From positions 1 to 64,000 of the forward strand of contig NZ_JAQNCY010000004.1 of NCBI RefSeq assembly GCF_028368855.1: a stretch of DNA of 64,000 nucleotides, read 5' to 3'. The stretch comes from Leisingera sp. SS27 (GTDB taxonomy: Bacteria > Pseudomonadota > Alphaproteobacteria > Rhodobacterales > Rhodobacteraceae). The notes beneath the pieces are model-generated. The model was not told the DNA's origin, did not search any database, and worked only from the letters and a program-made list of their open reading frames with translations. This document shows, one piece after another, positions 15,767 to 24,193 of this stretch. The position numbers were made by a program, and so were the translations under genes. Each line of letters opens with the position of its first letter. The first letter of the stretch is position 1.

Positions 15767-16795
15767 ATGACACTGAAGATTGCAATCAACGGATTCGGGC
15801 GCATCGGCCGCGGCGTGCTGCGAGCGCTGCTGGAAGGCGGCGCCAAGGATATCGAGGTGGTTGCCATCAACGATCTGTCACCGCCGGACACCCTGGTGCA
15901 TCTTCTGAAATACGACAGCGTGCACGGGCGCCTGAAAACACCGGTTTTCCTGACAGATGACCTGATCTGCGTGGGCCATCACAGCATCCGGCTGAGCGCG
16001 ATCCGCAACCCTGAGGAGCTGCCTTGGCAGGATGTGGACATCGCCTATGAATGCACGGGCCTGTTCACCGCCCGCGGCGACGCCGCACGGCATCTGAAAA
16101 ACGGCTCCAAGCGGGTGCTGATCTCTGCCCCCGGCAAGGACGCTGACCGGACTGTGGTCTATGGCGTCAACCACATGGACCTGACAGCGGAGGACGTGAT
16201 TGTCTCCAACGCCTCCTGCACCACCAATTGCCTGGCACCGTTGGCCAAGGTGCTGGACGAGGCCTTTGGCATCAAAACCGGCTACATGACCACAATCCAC
16301 GCCTATACCGGCGACCAGCCGACCCATGACACCAGCCACAAGGACCTCTACCGCGCCCGCGCGGCTTCGCTGTCGATGATTCCCACGTCTACCGGGGCGG
16401 CACGTGCCATTTCGGAAGTGCTGCCGCATCTGAAGGGCCGGTTGGAAGGCTCTGCGATCCGTGTGCCCACTGCCAATGTTTCCGTTGTGGATCTGAGCTT
16501 TGTGCCGGAACGCCCTGCCACGGTTGATGCGGTCAATGCGGCGGTGCGGGCCGCGGCTGAAAATGGGCTGGAGGGTATCCTGTCCTTTGAGGAAGACCCG
16601 CTTGTCTCTGTCGACTTCAATCACGACCCGCATTCCAGCTGCTTTGCGGCAGCGCAAACCGCTGTCACCGCCGAAGGGCTGGTGCGGGTGGTCAGCTGGT
16701 ATGACAACGAATGGGGCTTCTCCAACCGCATGGTGGACACTGGCCGCCGCATAGGTGCGGTAATGAAGACCGCAGAGGTGGCGCTGGCCAGCTGA
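15767..16795 (+). CDS. gap: Glyceraldehyde-3-phosphate dehydrogenase (type I)
   Basis: The 342-residue protein has the GAPDH N-terminal NAD fold (NGFGRIGRGVLRA), catalytic C151 in SNASCTTNCLAP and H178 in IHAYTGDQ. It interconverts glyceraldehyde-3-phosphate and 1,3-bisphosphoglycerate; an erythrose-4-phosphate dehydrogenase role cannot be excluded. It stands alone, without pgk or other glycolytic genes, and its promoter carries LacI-type operators, which suggests an inducible second GAPDH. Slight length excess over the usual 330-335 is spread over loops. GGAG precedes the ATG. Confidence 0.93.
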   Translation: MTLKIAINGFGRIGRGVLRALLEGGAKDIEVVAINDLSPPDTLVHLLKYDSVHGRLKTPVFLTDDLICVGHHSIRLSAIRNPEELPWQDVDIAYECTGLFTARGDAARHLKNGSKRVLISAPGKDADRTVVYGVNHMDLTAEDVIVSNASCTTNCLAPLAKVLDEAFGIKTGYMTTIHAYTGDQPTHDTSHKDLYRARAASLSMIPTSTGAARAISEVLPHLKGRLEGSAIRVPTANVSVVDLSFVPERPATVDAVNAAVRAAAENGLEGILSFEEDPLVSVDFNHDPHSSCFAAAQTAVTAEGLVRVVSWYDNEWGFSNRMVDTGRRIGAVMKTAEVALAS

Positions 16796-16800
16796 CGGGT

Positions 16801-16875
16801 TCCTCCCGCCCGTCCCCGGCCCGAAGGGCCTCCTCCCGTTGGGCCCGGCGCCGCGCATAAGCGCGGCGCTGCTGC
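16801..16875. repeat. Intergenic palindromic repeat, copy 1
   Basis: This GC-rich stretch after gap has the words CTCCCGCCCGT, TTGGGCC and a 9-bp hairpin GCGCCGCGC/GCGCGGCGC (16848-16869). The same words and hairpin type recur after rpe, paa, the class IV aminotransferase and the TIGR02186 gene. It may also act as the gap terminator, but no T-run follows. Confidence 0.5.
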
Positions 16876-17031
16876 GTTTGCGGCAAGGCATTTCGCACCT
16901 CAACAAGGCCAGGCTGCAAAAAAGCTGACTCCAGGATGCGCTAAATCAATCTACAGTCCTTGTATGGCTGGCATGACCTGCTGAATTGCGCCAGAACAGG
17001 CGCAAGACATGATCAGCTACAGGAGACCGGC

Positions 17032-18099
17032 GTGACACTCACCCGTGAAACCATCCTTGAGGCACTCAAGACCATCACCGATCCCGTCAGCGGCAGTGAC
17101 ATAGTTAGCGCAGGCATTGCCCGCGCGGTAACCGTTGAGGGCAGCACCGTCCGCTTCGTTCTGGAAATCGATCCCGGCAAGTCCGAGAGCTACGGGCCCG
17201 TGCGCGACAAGGCCGACGCGGCCGTGGCGGCGCTGCCGGGGGTGGACAGAGTCTCTGCCATGCTGACCGCCCATTCGGAGAATGCTCCGCCGGACCTGAA
17301 GCCCAAGAAGGCCGCCCAGCCGCAGCAGGCGCCGCAGAAGGTGCCCGGCGTGACACGAATCCTCGCCGTGGCCTCGGGCAAGGGCGGGGTTGGGAAATCC
17401 ACCGTTTCCGCCAATATCGCTTGCGCGCTGGCAATGCAGGGGCGCAGGGTCGGCCTGCTCGACGCCGACGTTTACGGCCCGTCGCAGCCCAAGATGCTGG
17501 GCGTCAGCGGCCGCCCGGCCAGCCCCGACGGCAAGACCATCCTGCCCCTGCGCAACCACGGTGTCACCATGATGTCGATGGGGCTGATGACCGGAGAAGA
17601 TCAGGCAGTTATCTGGCGCGGACCGATGCTGATGGGCGCGCTGCAGCAGATGCTTCTGCAGGTGCAATGGGGCGAACTGGACGTGCTGATCGTCGACCTG
17701 CCCCCGGGCACCGGCGACGTGCAGATGACGCTGGCCCAGAAAACCCATGTGGACGGTGCAATCGTGGTCTCCACTCCGCAGGATGTGGCGCTGATCGACG
17801 CGCGCAAGGGCATCGACATGTTTTGCAAGATGAACGTGCCGGTGTTGGGAATGATCGAAAACATGTCAACGCACATCTGCTCCAACTGCGGGCATGAAGA
17901 GCATGTCTTCGGCCATGGCGGCGTAGCGCAGGAGGCGCAAAAACTGAACGTGCCACTGCTGGGTGAGGTCCCGCTGCATCTGGACGTGCGGCTGGCCGGC
18001 GACAACGGCACCCCGATCGTGGCAGCCATGCCTGGCAGCGACCAGGCAGAGGTGTTCCTGGATATTGCCACCCAGCTGGTCGACGCAGGCGCCGCCTGA
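17032..18099 (+). CDS. mrp: Mrp/ApbC-type iron-sulfur cluster carrier ATPase
   Basis: The 355-residue protein has an N-terminal MIP18/DUF59 domain (about 1-85), an Ala/Pro/Gln linker and a P-loop NTPase of the Mrp/NBP35 family (SGKGGVGKSTVSANIA, DADVYGPSQPKMLG, DLPPGTGDVQ). The cluster-binding CxxC is seen in HICSNCGHEEHVFG. It delivers Fe-S clusters to apo-enzymes in the cytoplasm. The GTG at 17032 has AGGAG six bases upstream and gives the normal N-terminus; a 24-codon upstream extension from 16960 does not. It is likely monocistronic. Confidence 0.93.
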   Translation: MTLTRETILEALKTITDPVSGSDIVSAGIARAVTVEGSTVRFVLEIDPGKSESYGPVRDKADAAVAALPGVDRVSAMLTAHSENAPPDLKPKKAAQPQQAPQKVPGVTRILAVASGKGGVGKSTVSANIACALAMQGRRVGLLDADVYGPSQPKMLGVSGRPASPDGKTILPLRNHGVTMMSMGLMTGEDQAVIWRGPMLMGALQQMLLQVQWGELDVLIVDLPPGTGDVQMTLAQKTHVDGAIVVSTPQDVALIDARKGIDMFCKMNVPVLGMIENMSTHICSNCGHEEHVFGHGGVAQEAQKLNVPLLGEVPLHLDVRLAGDNGTPIVAAMPGSDQAEVFLDIATQLVDAGAA

Positions 18100-18188
18100 C
18101 CCCTGCCAGCCACGGATCAAGGGCCCTAAGGCCGCGTGCAACACCGTTTGCCTTCGAGGCGGGAATGGCAGGCCTCACTAATAAGTTG

Positions 18189-18322
18189 GCGCTTCAGGGC
18201 AAACCTGCCCCTGAAGCGCATCTCAGCAGGCCCTTAGGCCCGCCGCGCAGCGGCGCCACGCCCAACTGTGACGCACATTCTATGAATGTGCTGGAACAGG
18301 CGGGAGCACCTGCCCGCCGGAT
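18189..18322. repeat. Hairpins and palindromic repeat copy 2 between convergent genes
   Basis: An 11-bp perfect stem (GCGCTTCAGGG at 18189-18199 with its complement at 18209-18219) lies between mrp and the hexapeptide transferase. It is followed by an element sharing GCGCCACGCCCAAC (around 18253) exactly with the copy near 50366. A third hairpin (GCACATTC/GAATGTGC) follows. None has a T-run. Confidence 0.5.
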
Positions 18323-18936
18323 CAGGAATACTTTTCCAGGAATTCTTCTGCCCGCAATATGCGGAAGTCCGGCAGTGCGGTCCGCAAGGCTGCGTGGCTC
18401 CAGTCCCACCAGGCGAGCTCCATCATCTGCTCAGCGACCGCCTCAGGGTACCGCCGGCGGATCACCTTGGCGGTATTGCCGCCAACGATAGTGTAGGGTG
18501 AAACATCCTTGGTCACAACCGATCCAGCCGCCACAACCGCGCCATGACCGATAGTGACTTCGGGCTTGATTAAGGCCCCATGGCCGATCCAGGTGTCATG
18601 ACCGATACGCGCAGTCCGCCCGGCACGTTGGACGAACCACTCCGCATCATCCTCTGCATCATCCCAATAGCAGGCCGAGCGATAGAGGAAATGATGCAGC
18701 GACGCCTTCTCCATCGGGTGGTCTGAGGCGCCGATCCGCGCGAAGCTGGCAATATTGGCGAATCTGCCGATCTCCGCATTGGCAATGTCACAGCTCCGGT
18801 CGCAATAGCTGTAGTTTCCGACCTTTGAGTTTGCGACGCGGGTGCCGGCCCCGATTTCCACATAGGCACCGAAGCGGCTGCCTGTGATCGTGCAGTCCGG
18901 GTGGATGAACGGCTCTTCAGCCTGCAACCGGGCCAT
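18322..18936 (-). CDS. Hexapeptide-repeat transferase of phosphonate gene clusters
   Basis: A 204-residue left-handed beta-helix acetyltransferase. Hexapeptide repeats run from about residue 10 to 75 (ITGSRFGAYVEIGAGTRVANSKVG) and resume at 110-150 (IGHDTWIGHGALIKPEVTIGHGAVVAAGSVV), with a helical insert between. The catalytic-type histidine is in ASDHPMEK. It matches my memory of the family of transferase-hexapeptide proteins linked to phosphonate metabolism (TIGR03308), and it is the last gene of the phnCDEE operon here. The acceptor is unknown; acetylation of an aminoalkylphosphonate is plausible. GAGGAGG precedes the ATG. Confidence 0.85.
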   Translation of the reverse strand: MARLQAEEPFIHPDCTITGSRFGAYVEIGAGTRVANSKVGNYSYCDRSCDIANAEIGRFANIASFARIGASDHPMEKASLHHFLYRSACYWDDAEDDAEWFVQRAGRTARIGHDTWIGHGALIKPEVTIGHGAVVAAGSVVTKDVSPYTIVGGNTAKVIRRRYPEAVAEQMMELAWWDWSHAALRTALPDFRILRAEEFLEKYS

Positions 18937-18967
18937 TGTCAGTCCTCCTCAAGATGCCGGGGCAAGG

Positions 18968-20341
18968 TCAGGGCAGCAGAAAGGCCCCGCCCTCTTCCGG
19001 CCGTCGCGGCCTGCGCTTGGCCTTGCCGCCCTCGCCCTTGATCAGGCGGCGGCGCAGCCAGCCGGAGAACCAGTCCATCAGCATCACCATCAGGATGATC
19101 AGGGTGATGTAATAGGCCACCTCCTCCCAGTCCTTCTGGGTGATGATCGCCTGTGTCAGCAACAGGCCGATGCCGCCACCGGTGATCGCGCCGATGATGG
19201 TGGCTGACCGGGTGTTCGACTCGAGGAAATACAGAAGCTGGCTCAGCAGAACCGGCGTGATCTGCGGGATCACTCCAAAACGGTAGCGCTGCACCGGCTT
19301 GGCCCCGGTGGAGGCCACGCCCTCGATCTGCTTCTGGTCTACGTTCTCCAGCGCCTCGGAGAAAATCTTGCCGAAGGTGCCTGTATCCGTCACCAGGATC
19401 GCCAGCGCGCCGGTCAGCGGACCGGGGCCAAAAGCCCGCGCCAGAACAACCGTCCAGATCAGCGAGTCGACGCCGCGCACGAAATCGAACAGGCGGCGCA
19501 TGGCGAACCGAATGCTGCGCAGGGGCATGAAGTTGCGCGTGGCGGCAAAGGCCAGCGGCAGCGCGATGATGCCTGCACCAATGGTGCCCAGAAAAGCCAT
19601 CAGCAGTGTTTCAGCAATCGCCCAGGCCACATCCTGATGGCGCCACATCTTGTTGGTCCAGAACTCTCGGAAGATCGCAACACCCTCGCCGGCGGCGGCC
19701 CGCTGAAGCAGTTCCCCTGCCCCCAGGCCGTAATACGGGCTGTCGAGCGTAAAGAAGAACAGCTCCCACCCTGCGAAATAGCGGAACACCTCGGCCCTGT
19801 TGCGAGTCACGGTCAGGCGGCCGGCCTTCGTGGTAACGGCCAGGCGGTTCTTGGAAACGCTGATCCACTCCGGCACTTCCCCCGGTGGCAGCTCTGCCTG
19901 CACCCCTGCGCTGCGGTTCGGGGCAGCACGCACTGTGCCATAACCGGGAATGGCGTATTCGATGGCCTCGGAGCCAAAAGTGACGCTGTGCCCGTTCTCC
20001 AGATCAATCACGGTGGTCTCGCCCAGGGCAACCCAATCCGGCGCCATGCCGTCGGGATAAGCACCCTTGCGTTCGCCTTCGATGGCCACCGTCACCTCAC
20101 CGCTGCGGTTGTCGCGGGTGACGTGGGTCTTGTAGCTGTAGCTGTCGCTCACCAATGTCCTGGCGTTGTCCAGGCTGGCACGCTCCCACAGCCCGGCCAT
20201 ATCGAAGGCCACAAACACGTAAGCCAGGTAGGCCAGCACTGCAGCGGGCAGCGCGAAATTCATCAGCCTCTTCTTCCGGAACAGCCGCGAAATGTCAGAC
20301 TTCAGGTCTGCGGGCGTCAGAGTAGTGTCAAAAGTGGTCAT
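18968..20341 (-). CDS. phnE: Phosphonate ABC transporter permease PhnE (long second copy)
   Basis: The 457-residue protein has one N-terminal membrane segment (about 28-48) and a large insert (about 50-200) that is predicted soluble and beta-rich. After that come the usual PhnE membrane domain (about 215-430) and the coupling-helix region (SEALENVDQKQIEGVASTGA). Normal PhnE is about 260-290 residues, so the insert of about 150 residues is extra and probably faces the periplasm. The C-terminus is basic. Its ATG overlaps the stop of the preceding phnE (ATGA), so they are translationally coupled. Confidence 0.88.
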   Translation of the reverse strand: MTTFDTTLTPADLKSDISRLFRKKRLMNFALPAAVLAYLAYVFVAFDMAGLWERASLDNARTLVSDSYSYKTHVTRDNRSGEVTVAIEGERKGAYPDGMAPDWVALGETTVIDLENGHSVTFGSEAIEYAIPGYGTVRAAPNRSAGVQAELPPGEVPEWISVSKNRLAVTTKAGRLTVTRNRAEVFRYFAGWELFFFTLDSPYYGLGAGELLQRAAAGEGVAIFREFWTNKMWRHQDVAWAIAETLLMAFLGTIGAGIIALPLAFAATRNFMPLRSIRFAMRRLFDFVRGVDSLIWTVVLARAFGPGPLTGALAILVTDTGTFGKIFSEALENVDQKQIEGVASTGAKPVQRYRFGVIPQITPVLLSQLLYFLESNTRSATIIGAITGGGIGLLLTQAIITQKDWEEVAYYITLIILMVMLMDWFSGWLRRRLIKGEGGKAKRRPRRPEEGGAFLLP

Positions 20342-21207
20342 GCCTTCGCTCCATGGGTCAGATGGTCACGCAAGAGGCCGGACAACTGGTCAACGGCCAC
20401 GATGGTGACAAAGAGAAGGAGGAAAATGGCAGCAGCCTCGTCGTAGCGGCCCTGCCCCCAGGACATGGCGTTCTTCAACTCGTAGCCAATACCGCCCGCA
20501 CCGACAAAGCCGAGAATGGCAGAAGCGCGGATGTTGATTTCAAACCGGAGCAGCGCGTAGCTGATGTAATTCGGGCCAACCTGCGGGATCACCCCCAGCG
20601 TCATCCGCTGCGCCCAGGTGGCACCGACGGAGGTCAGGCCCTCAACGGGTTTCAACGAGGCGTTTTCGTTCACTTCGGAAAACAGCTTGCCCAGCGCGCC
20701 CGCGGTGTGGATGGCGATGGCAATCATGGCTGGCACCGGCCCGCCGCCCAGCACAAAGATCAGCATCAGAGCAATAACGATTTCCGGAATAGCACGGCAG
20801 ACATCGCTGACACGCCGGAACAGCGGGATCAGTGCGGGCCAAGGCGCCATGCCGTGCGTCGCCATAAGCGACAGAAGGGTTCCAAACACCGCGCCAACAA
20901 GGGTTGAGGCCGCGGCAATGTTCAGCGTCTCCACCAGCGCCGGAAAGAAATCCACCAGATGCCCCGGCAGTTGGGCGGCCTTCTCGGCTGCTTCCGCCAG
21001 AACTTCGGCAGGATAATCGAAGATGCGGGTGAACCCGTCGGCAAAAGAGCCTGCATTGCGGGCATTCGCGGTGCGGAATCCGGCCGCCATCAGCGCCACA
21101 AAAACCGCCAGAAGGATGCCGCCATAGAGCCGCTTGCGCTGGGTATGGGCAATGTAGTGCTGCCGGATGTCCTCGATGCCCGGCCGGGCGGCTGTCAAAT
21201 CTGCCAT
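20338..21207 (-). CDS. phnE: Phosphonate ABC transporter permease PhnE (first copy)
   Basis: The 289-residue inner-membrane permease has the BPD_transp_1 domain (about 85-280) and the coupling helix SEVNENASLKPVEGLTSVGAT. It pairs with the longer PhnE copy to form the channel energised by PhnC. The ATG at 21207 is favoured over an earlier in-frame start at 21297 because the extension is not family-like. It is a cytoplasmic-membrane component for uptake of phosphonates or phosphate esters. Confidence 0.9.
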   Translation of the reverse strand: MADLTAARPGIEDIRQHYIAHTQRKRLYGGILLAVFVALMAAGFRTANARNAGSFADGFTRIFDYPAEVLAEAAEKAAQLPGHLVDFFPALVETLNIAAASTLVGAVFGTLLSLMATHGMAPWPALIPLFRRVSDVCRAIPEIVIALMLIFVLGGGPVPAMIAIAIHTAGALGKLFSEVNENASLKPVEGLTSVGATWAQRMTLGVIPQVGPNYISYALLRFEINIRASAILGFVGAGGIGYELKNAMSWGQGRYDEAAAIFLLLFVTIVAVDQLSGLLRDHLTHGAKA

Positions 21208-21321
21208 TTGGGATCCTGATCTTCTGGGGATGGGTGATACTGGGCCCATCCAGGAAATTGCGGGGTTCCAAGACCGGCCCGGAACCCCGCAGAGCACAAT
21301 TAAATACGTGCTGGGCTGAAA

Positions 21322-22224
21322 TTACTGGGACTTCAGCTTGCGGGCCTCGATGATCACCTCATAGGCTTCATGAGTGATCGGGTCGAAGCTCTTGGCTTCA
21401 CCTGCCGCAACACCATAGAAGCAATCACGGTCGGTCTCGCTGAGGTTGTCCATCAGCGCGGTCATCTTGGCTTTTACTTCTGCCGGCAGCGCTTTACGCA
21501 AAACCACCGGGCCTTCCGGGATCGGGGCGGATTTCCAGATCTCCACCATGTCGTTCATATCGACAAGGCCGGCATCCACGGCGCGGCGCAGGGCGCCGGA
21601 CTGGTAGCCATCTTCCCACTCGCCCAGGCCGTCGGCCCAGGTCACACCGCCATCCACGTCGCCATTGGCGACCGCAACGATGGTCTGTTCATGGCCGCCG
21701 GTGAACTTCACTTCACCGAAGTAGTCGCCGGAGTCCATGGAGGCATTGATCTTGCTCGGGATCTCGATCGACGGGATCAGGTAGCCCGAGGTGGAGTTCG
21801 GATCGCCGAAGCCAAAGGTCTTGCCTTTCAGGCCTTCCAGCGAGGTGATGCCGCTGTCCTTGCGGGCAAAACCAACCGAGTAATAGCCGTAGCCGCCGTC
21901 GGTATTGACCTTGACCAGAACCGGCTCCACCGCTTCGGGGTCGGTCAGGTAGGTCTTGGCATAGCCGGAGGCACCCAGCCAAGCCATGTCGATGGTGCCG
22001 CCCAGCAGGCCCTGGATCACGCCGTTGTAGTCGGCCGGCGCGAACAGCTTGGTTTCGACACCAAGCTCCTGCTCGGTGTAGGCGCGCAGGCATTCGTTGT
22101 TGTTCAAACGGTCTTGGGCATTCTCACCGCCGATGATCCCGATGCGGAATTCGGTGATGTCTTCGGCCGCAACAGGAGCGGTCAGCGCAGTGGTTGCCAT
22201 AACGGCAGCAATCAGTTTCTTCAT
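21322..22224 (-). CDS. phnD: Phosphonate ABC transporter substrate-binding protein PhnD
   Basis: A 300-residue periplasmic binding protein with a Sec signal (MKKLIAAVMATTALTAPVAA). The family's ligand loop region is visible in GDPNSTSGYLIPS, and the order of blocks (LFAPADYNGVIQGLLGG, DMAWLGASGYAK) matches PhnD/PtxB-type proteins. GGAGAG precedes the ATG. It lies between phnC and phnE in the usual order. The substrate may be 2-aminoethylphosphonate or phosphate/phosphonate esters; sequence alone does not decide. Confidence 0.92.
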   Translation of the reverse strand: MKKLIAAVMATTALTAPVAAEDITEFRIGIIGGENAQDRLNNNECLRAYTEQELGVETKLFAPADYNGVIQGLLGGTIDMAWLGASGYAKTYLTDPEAVEPVLVKVNTDGGYGYYSVGFARKDSGITSLEGLKGKTFGFGDPNSTSGYLIPSIEIPSKINASMDSGDYFGEVKFTGGHEQTIVAVANGDVDGGVTWADGLGEWEDGYQSGALRRAVDAGLVDMNDMVEIWKSAPIPEGPVVLRKALPAEVKAKMTALMDNLSETDRDCFYGVAAGEAKSFDPITHEAYEVIIEARKLKSQ

Positions 22225-22289
22225 CTCATGTCTCTCCGGTTGGGTCCCGGCAGAGCAGCCCGCCGGGTCGATGCATTCAGGGTCACGGG

Positions 22290-23108
22290 TTACTCAGCGG
22301 GAATGGCAGCGCGCATCGCATCCGCCTGTTCCAGCGTTTCAATCTCGGTCGAGGTGGCGGCCTCGGAGAATTCCTCTCCGGCGCCGTAGATCTCGCGGGC
22401 CACGCCTGTTGTCAGCTGCTCCGGCAGCCCGTCAAAGACAATGCGCCCGTCGCGCATGCCGACAACCCGGTCGCAATAGCGGCGCGCGGTGTCCAGCGTG
22501 TGCAGGTTGGCAATGACAGTACGCCCGTCTTCCTCGTGAATGCGGCGCAGCGCCTCCATCACGGTCTGGGCGTTCATCGGGTCGAGCGAGGCAATCGGCT
22601 CATCCGCCAGAATGATTTTCGGGTCCTGCATCAGCGCTCTGGCAATCGCCACCCGCTGCTGCTGGCCGCCTGAAAGCGCTTCAGCCCGCTTGGCCGCATG
22701 TTCGGCAATGCCAAGGCGGTCGAGGATGTCGATCGCCTTGTGAATATCCGCCATTGGATAGAGGTTGAACAGCGTCGCCATCGCATTGCGGCGGTTCAAT
22801 GTGCCGTGCAGAACGTTGGACACCACATCCATCCGCGGCACCAGGTTGAACTGCTGGAAAATCATCGCGCAATCGGACTGCCAGGCGCGCTTGTCCTTGC
22901 CTTTCAGCCCCGTTATCTCGCACCCCTCGAACAGGATGCGGCCGCCGCTGGCATCCTCCAGCCGGTTCAGCATTCGCAACAGAGTGGATTTGCCCGCACC
23001 AGAGCGGCCGATGATGCCGATCATGCAGGGCTTGTCGATGTCCAGCGTGGCGGTATCCACCGCAATCTTGCCGCCGAACCGTTTGGTCAGTTTGTCTATG
23101 CGCAGCAC
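22290..23108 (-). CDS. phnC: Phosphonate ABC transporter ATP-binding protein PhnC
   Basis: The 272-residue ABC ATPase has Walker [13 protein letters not shown]-loop FQQFNLV, signature [16 protein letters not shown] and Walker [14 protein letters not shown]. It starts with GTG at 23108, seven bases after AAGGGAG. It is the first gene of the phn operon, divergent from rpe. A Pho-box-like sequence lies about 65 bp upstream. The C-terminal 30 residues beyond the ATPase core are acidic. Confidence 0.93.
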   Translation of the reverse strand: MLRIDKLTKRFGGKIAVDTATLDIDKPCMIGIIGRSGAGKSTLLRMLNRLEDASGGRILFEGCEITGLKGKDKRAWQSDCAMIFQQFNLVPRMDVVSNVLHGTLNRRNAMATLFNLYPMADIHKAIDILDRLGIAEHAAKRAEALSGGQQQRVAIARALMQDPKIILADEPIASLDPMNAQTVMEALRRIHEEDGRTVIANLHTLDTARRYCDRVVGMRDGRIVFDGLPEQLTTGVAREIYGAGEEFSEAATSTEIETLEQADAMRAAIPAE

Positions 23109-23173
23109 CGGGGCGCTCCCTTGTCATTCGGGAGTTGCCTACCGGCCCAGCTCAAAGCTCTTGTGTCACTGCC

Positions 23174-23191
23174 GTGAAAGTTTTGTAACGC
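23174..23191 (-). promoter_or_regulatory. Pho-box-like site upstream of phnC
   Basis: Read on the minus strand, this 18-mer is GCGTTACAAAACTTTCAC. It matches the PhoB box form CTGTCATAAAACTGTCAT at 12 of 18 positions, including the central AAAAC-T run. It lies about 65 bp before the phnC start codon, a normal place for PhoB activation. Confidence 0.45.
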
Positions 23192-23322
23192 GTTCCGGCG
23201 CAACCTCCAGGCACTCCCTGAGGCAAAACCGGGCAACAGCATAATCTGCCCTGTGCACAGCAGGCCGGACAGTCTATACGGCCTGCGACTCCTCTTTTCC
23301 CTTTGCAAAAGGAAGCCGCCAG

Positions 23323-24012
23323 ATGTCCTTTGACCGCAATATCAAGATCGCGCCCTCTATCCTGTCCGCCGATTTCGCCAACTTCGGCCAGGAGATCCAG
23401 GCTATCGAAGCCCAAGGCGCAGACTGGGTGCATGTGGATGTGATGGACGGGCATTTCGTGCCGAACCTCACCTTCGGGCCGCAGGCGGTGAAGGCATTCC
23501 GCCCGCATGTGAAGACGGTGATGGATGTGCACCTGATGATCGCACCGGTCGATCCCTACATCGACGCTTATGCCGACGCCGGTGCCGACGTGCTGACCGC
23601 CCATATCGAGGCAGGCCCGCACATCCACCGCACCCTGCAAGCAATCCGTGCTGCCGGCATGAAGGCAGGCGTGGCGTTGAACCCCGGCACACCGGCCGAA
23701 GCGGTGGAGCACCTGCTGGACCTGACTGATCTGGTCTGCGTTATGACTGTGAACCCGGGCTTCGGCGGCCAGAAGTTCCTCGACATGACCGCCAAGATCC
23801 GCCGCCTGCGGTCGATGATCGGTGACCGTCCGGTGCATATCGAAATCGACGGCGGCGTTGACCCGACCACCGCGCCGCTGGTGGCCGAAGCCGGCGCCGA
23901 CGTGCTGGTCGCAGGGTCCGCGGTGTTCAAGGGCGGGTCCGTGGACAAGCCGGAGGTCTACGGCGAGAACATCCGCAAGATCCGTTCCGCCACCGAAGGT
24001 ACTTGGACGTAA
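23323..24012 (+). CDS. rpe: Ribulose-phosphate 3-epimerase
   Basis: The 229-residue TIM-barrel enzyme interconverts ribulose-5-phosphate and xylulose-5-phosphate. Visible family marks are APSILSADFANFG, the metal-binding HVDVMDGHFVPNLTFG, DVHLMI, the VNPGFGGQKF phosphate loop and EIDGGV. All expected metal ligands are present. An AAGGAAG site precedes the ATG. It is monocistronic, divergent from the phn operon. Confidence 0.95.
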   Translation: MSFDRNIKIAPSILSADFANFGQEIQAIEAQGADWVHVDVMDGHFVPNLTFGPQAVKAFRPHVKTVMDVHLMIAPVDPYIDAYADAGADVLTAHIEAGPHIHRTLQAIRAAGMKAGVALNPGTPAEAVEHLLDLTDLVCVMTVNPGFGGQKFLDMTAKIRRLRSMIGDRPVHIEIDGGVDPTTAPLVAEAGADVLVAGSAVFKGGSVDKPEVYGENIRKIRSATEGTWT

Positions 24013-24042
24013 GCGGCGAAAACTCCCGTCAATCGCCGGGCA

Positions 24043-24190
24043 CATCAAAGATGCGCCGCTCTTGTTGGGCCAAGCGCCGCGCGTTCCGCGCGGCGCTTTC
24101 TCGTGATAGGTCAGCGGTTGCGTGTCCAGACCGGCAAAGCCGGGCCGCGCCCTGACGGCCCTCGACGGGCCGGAAGGGCGCCCGCCCGCC
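24043..24190. repeat. Intergenic palindromic repeat copy 3, with rpe terminator-like hairpin
   Basis: CATC-AAA-GATG hairpin (24043-24053) is followed by GCGC, TTGGGCC and a 12-bp perfect stem (AAGCGCCGCGCG, 24072-24083, with 24087-24098) with loop TTC. TTTC follows, so it may terminate rpe. Further GC-rich inverted words (GGCCCTCGACGGGCC) fill the rest up to the FadB-type gene. Confidence 0.55.
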
Positions 24191-24193
24191 TGC

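Noticed and set aside
24072-24098. CRISPR-like or small-RNA hairpin after rpe
   Set aside because: It is a single 12-bp stem of the dispersed repeat type, without repeated spacers or a promoter.
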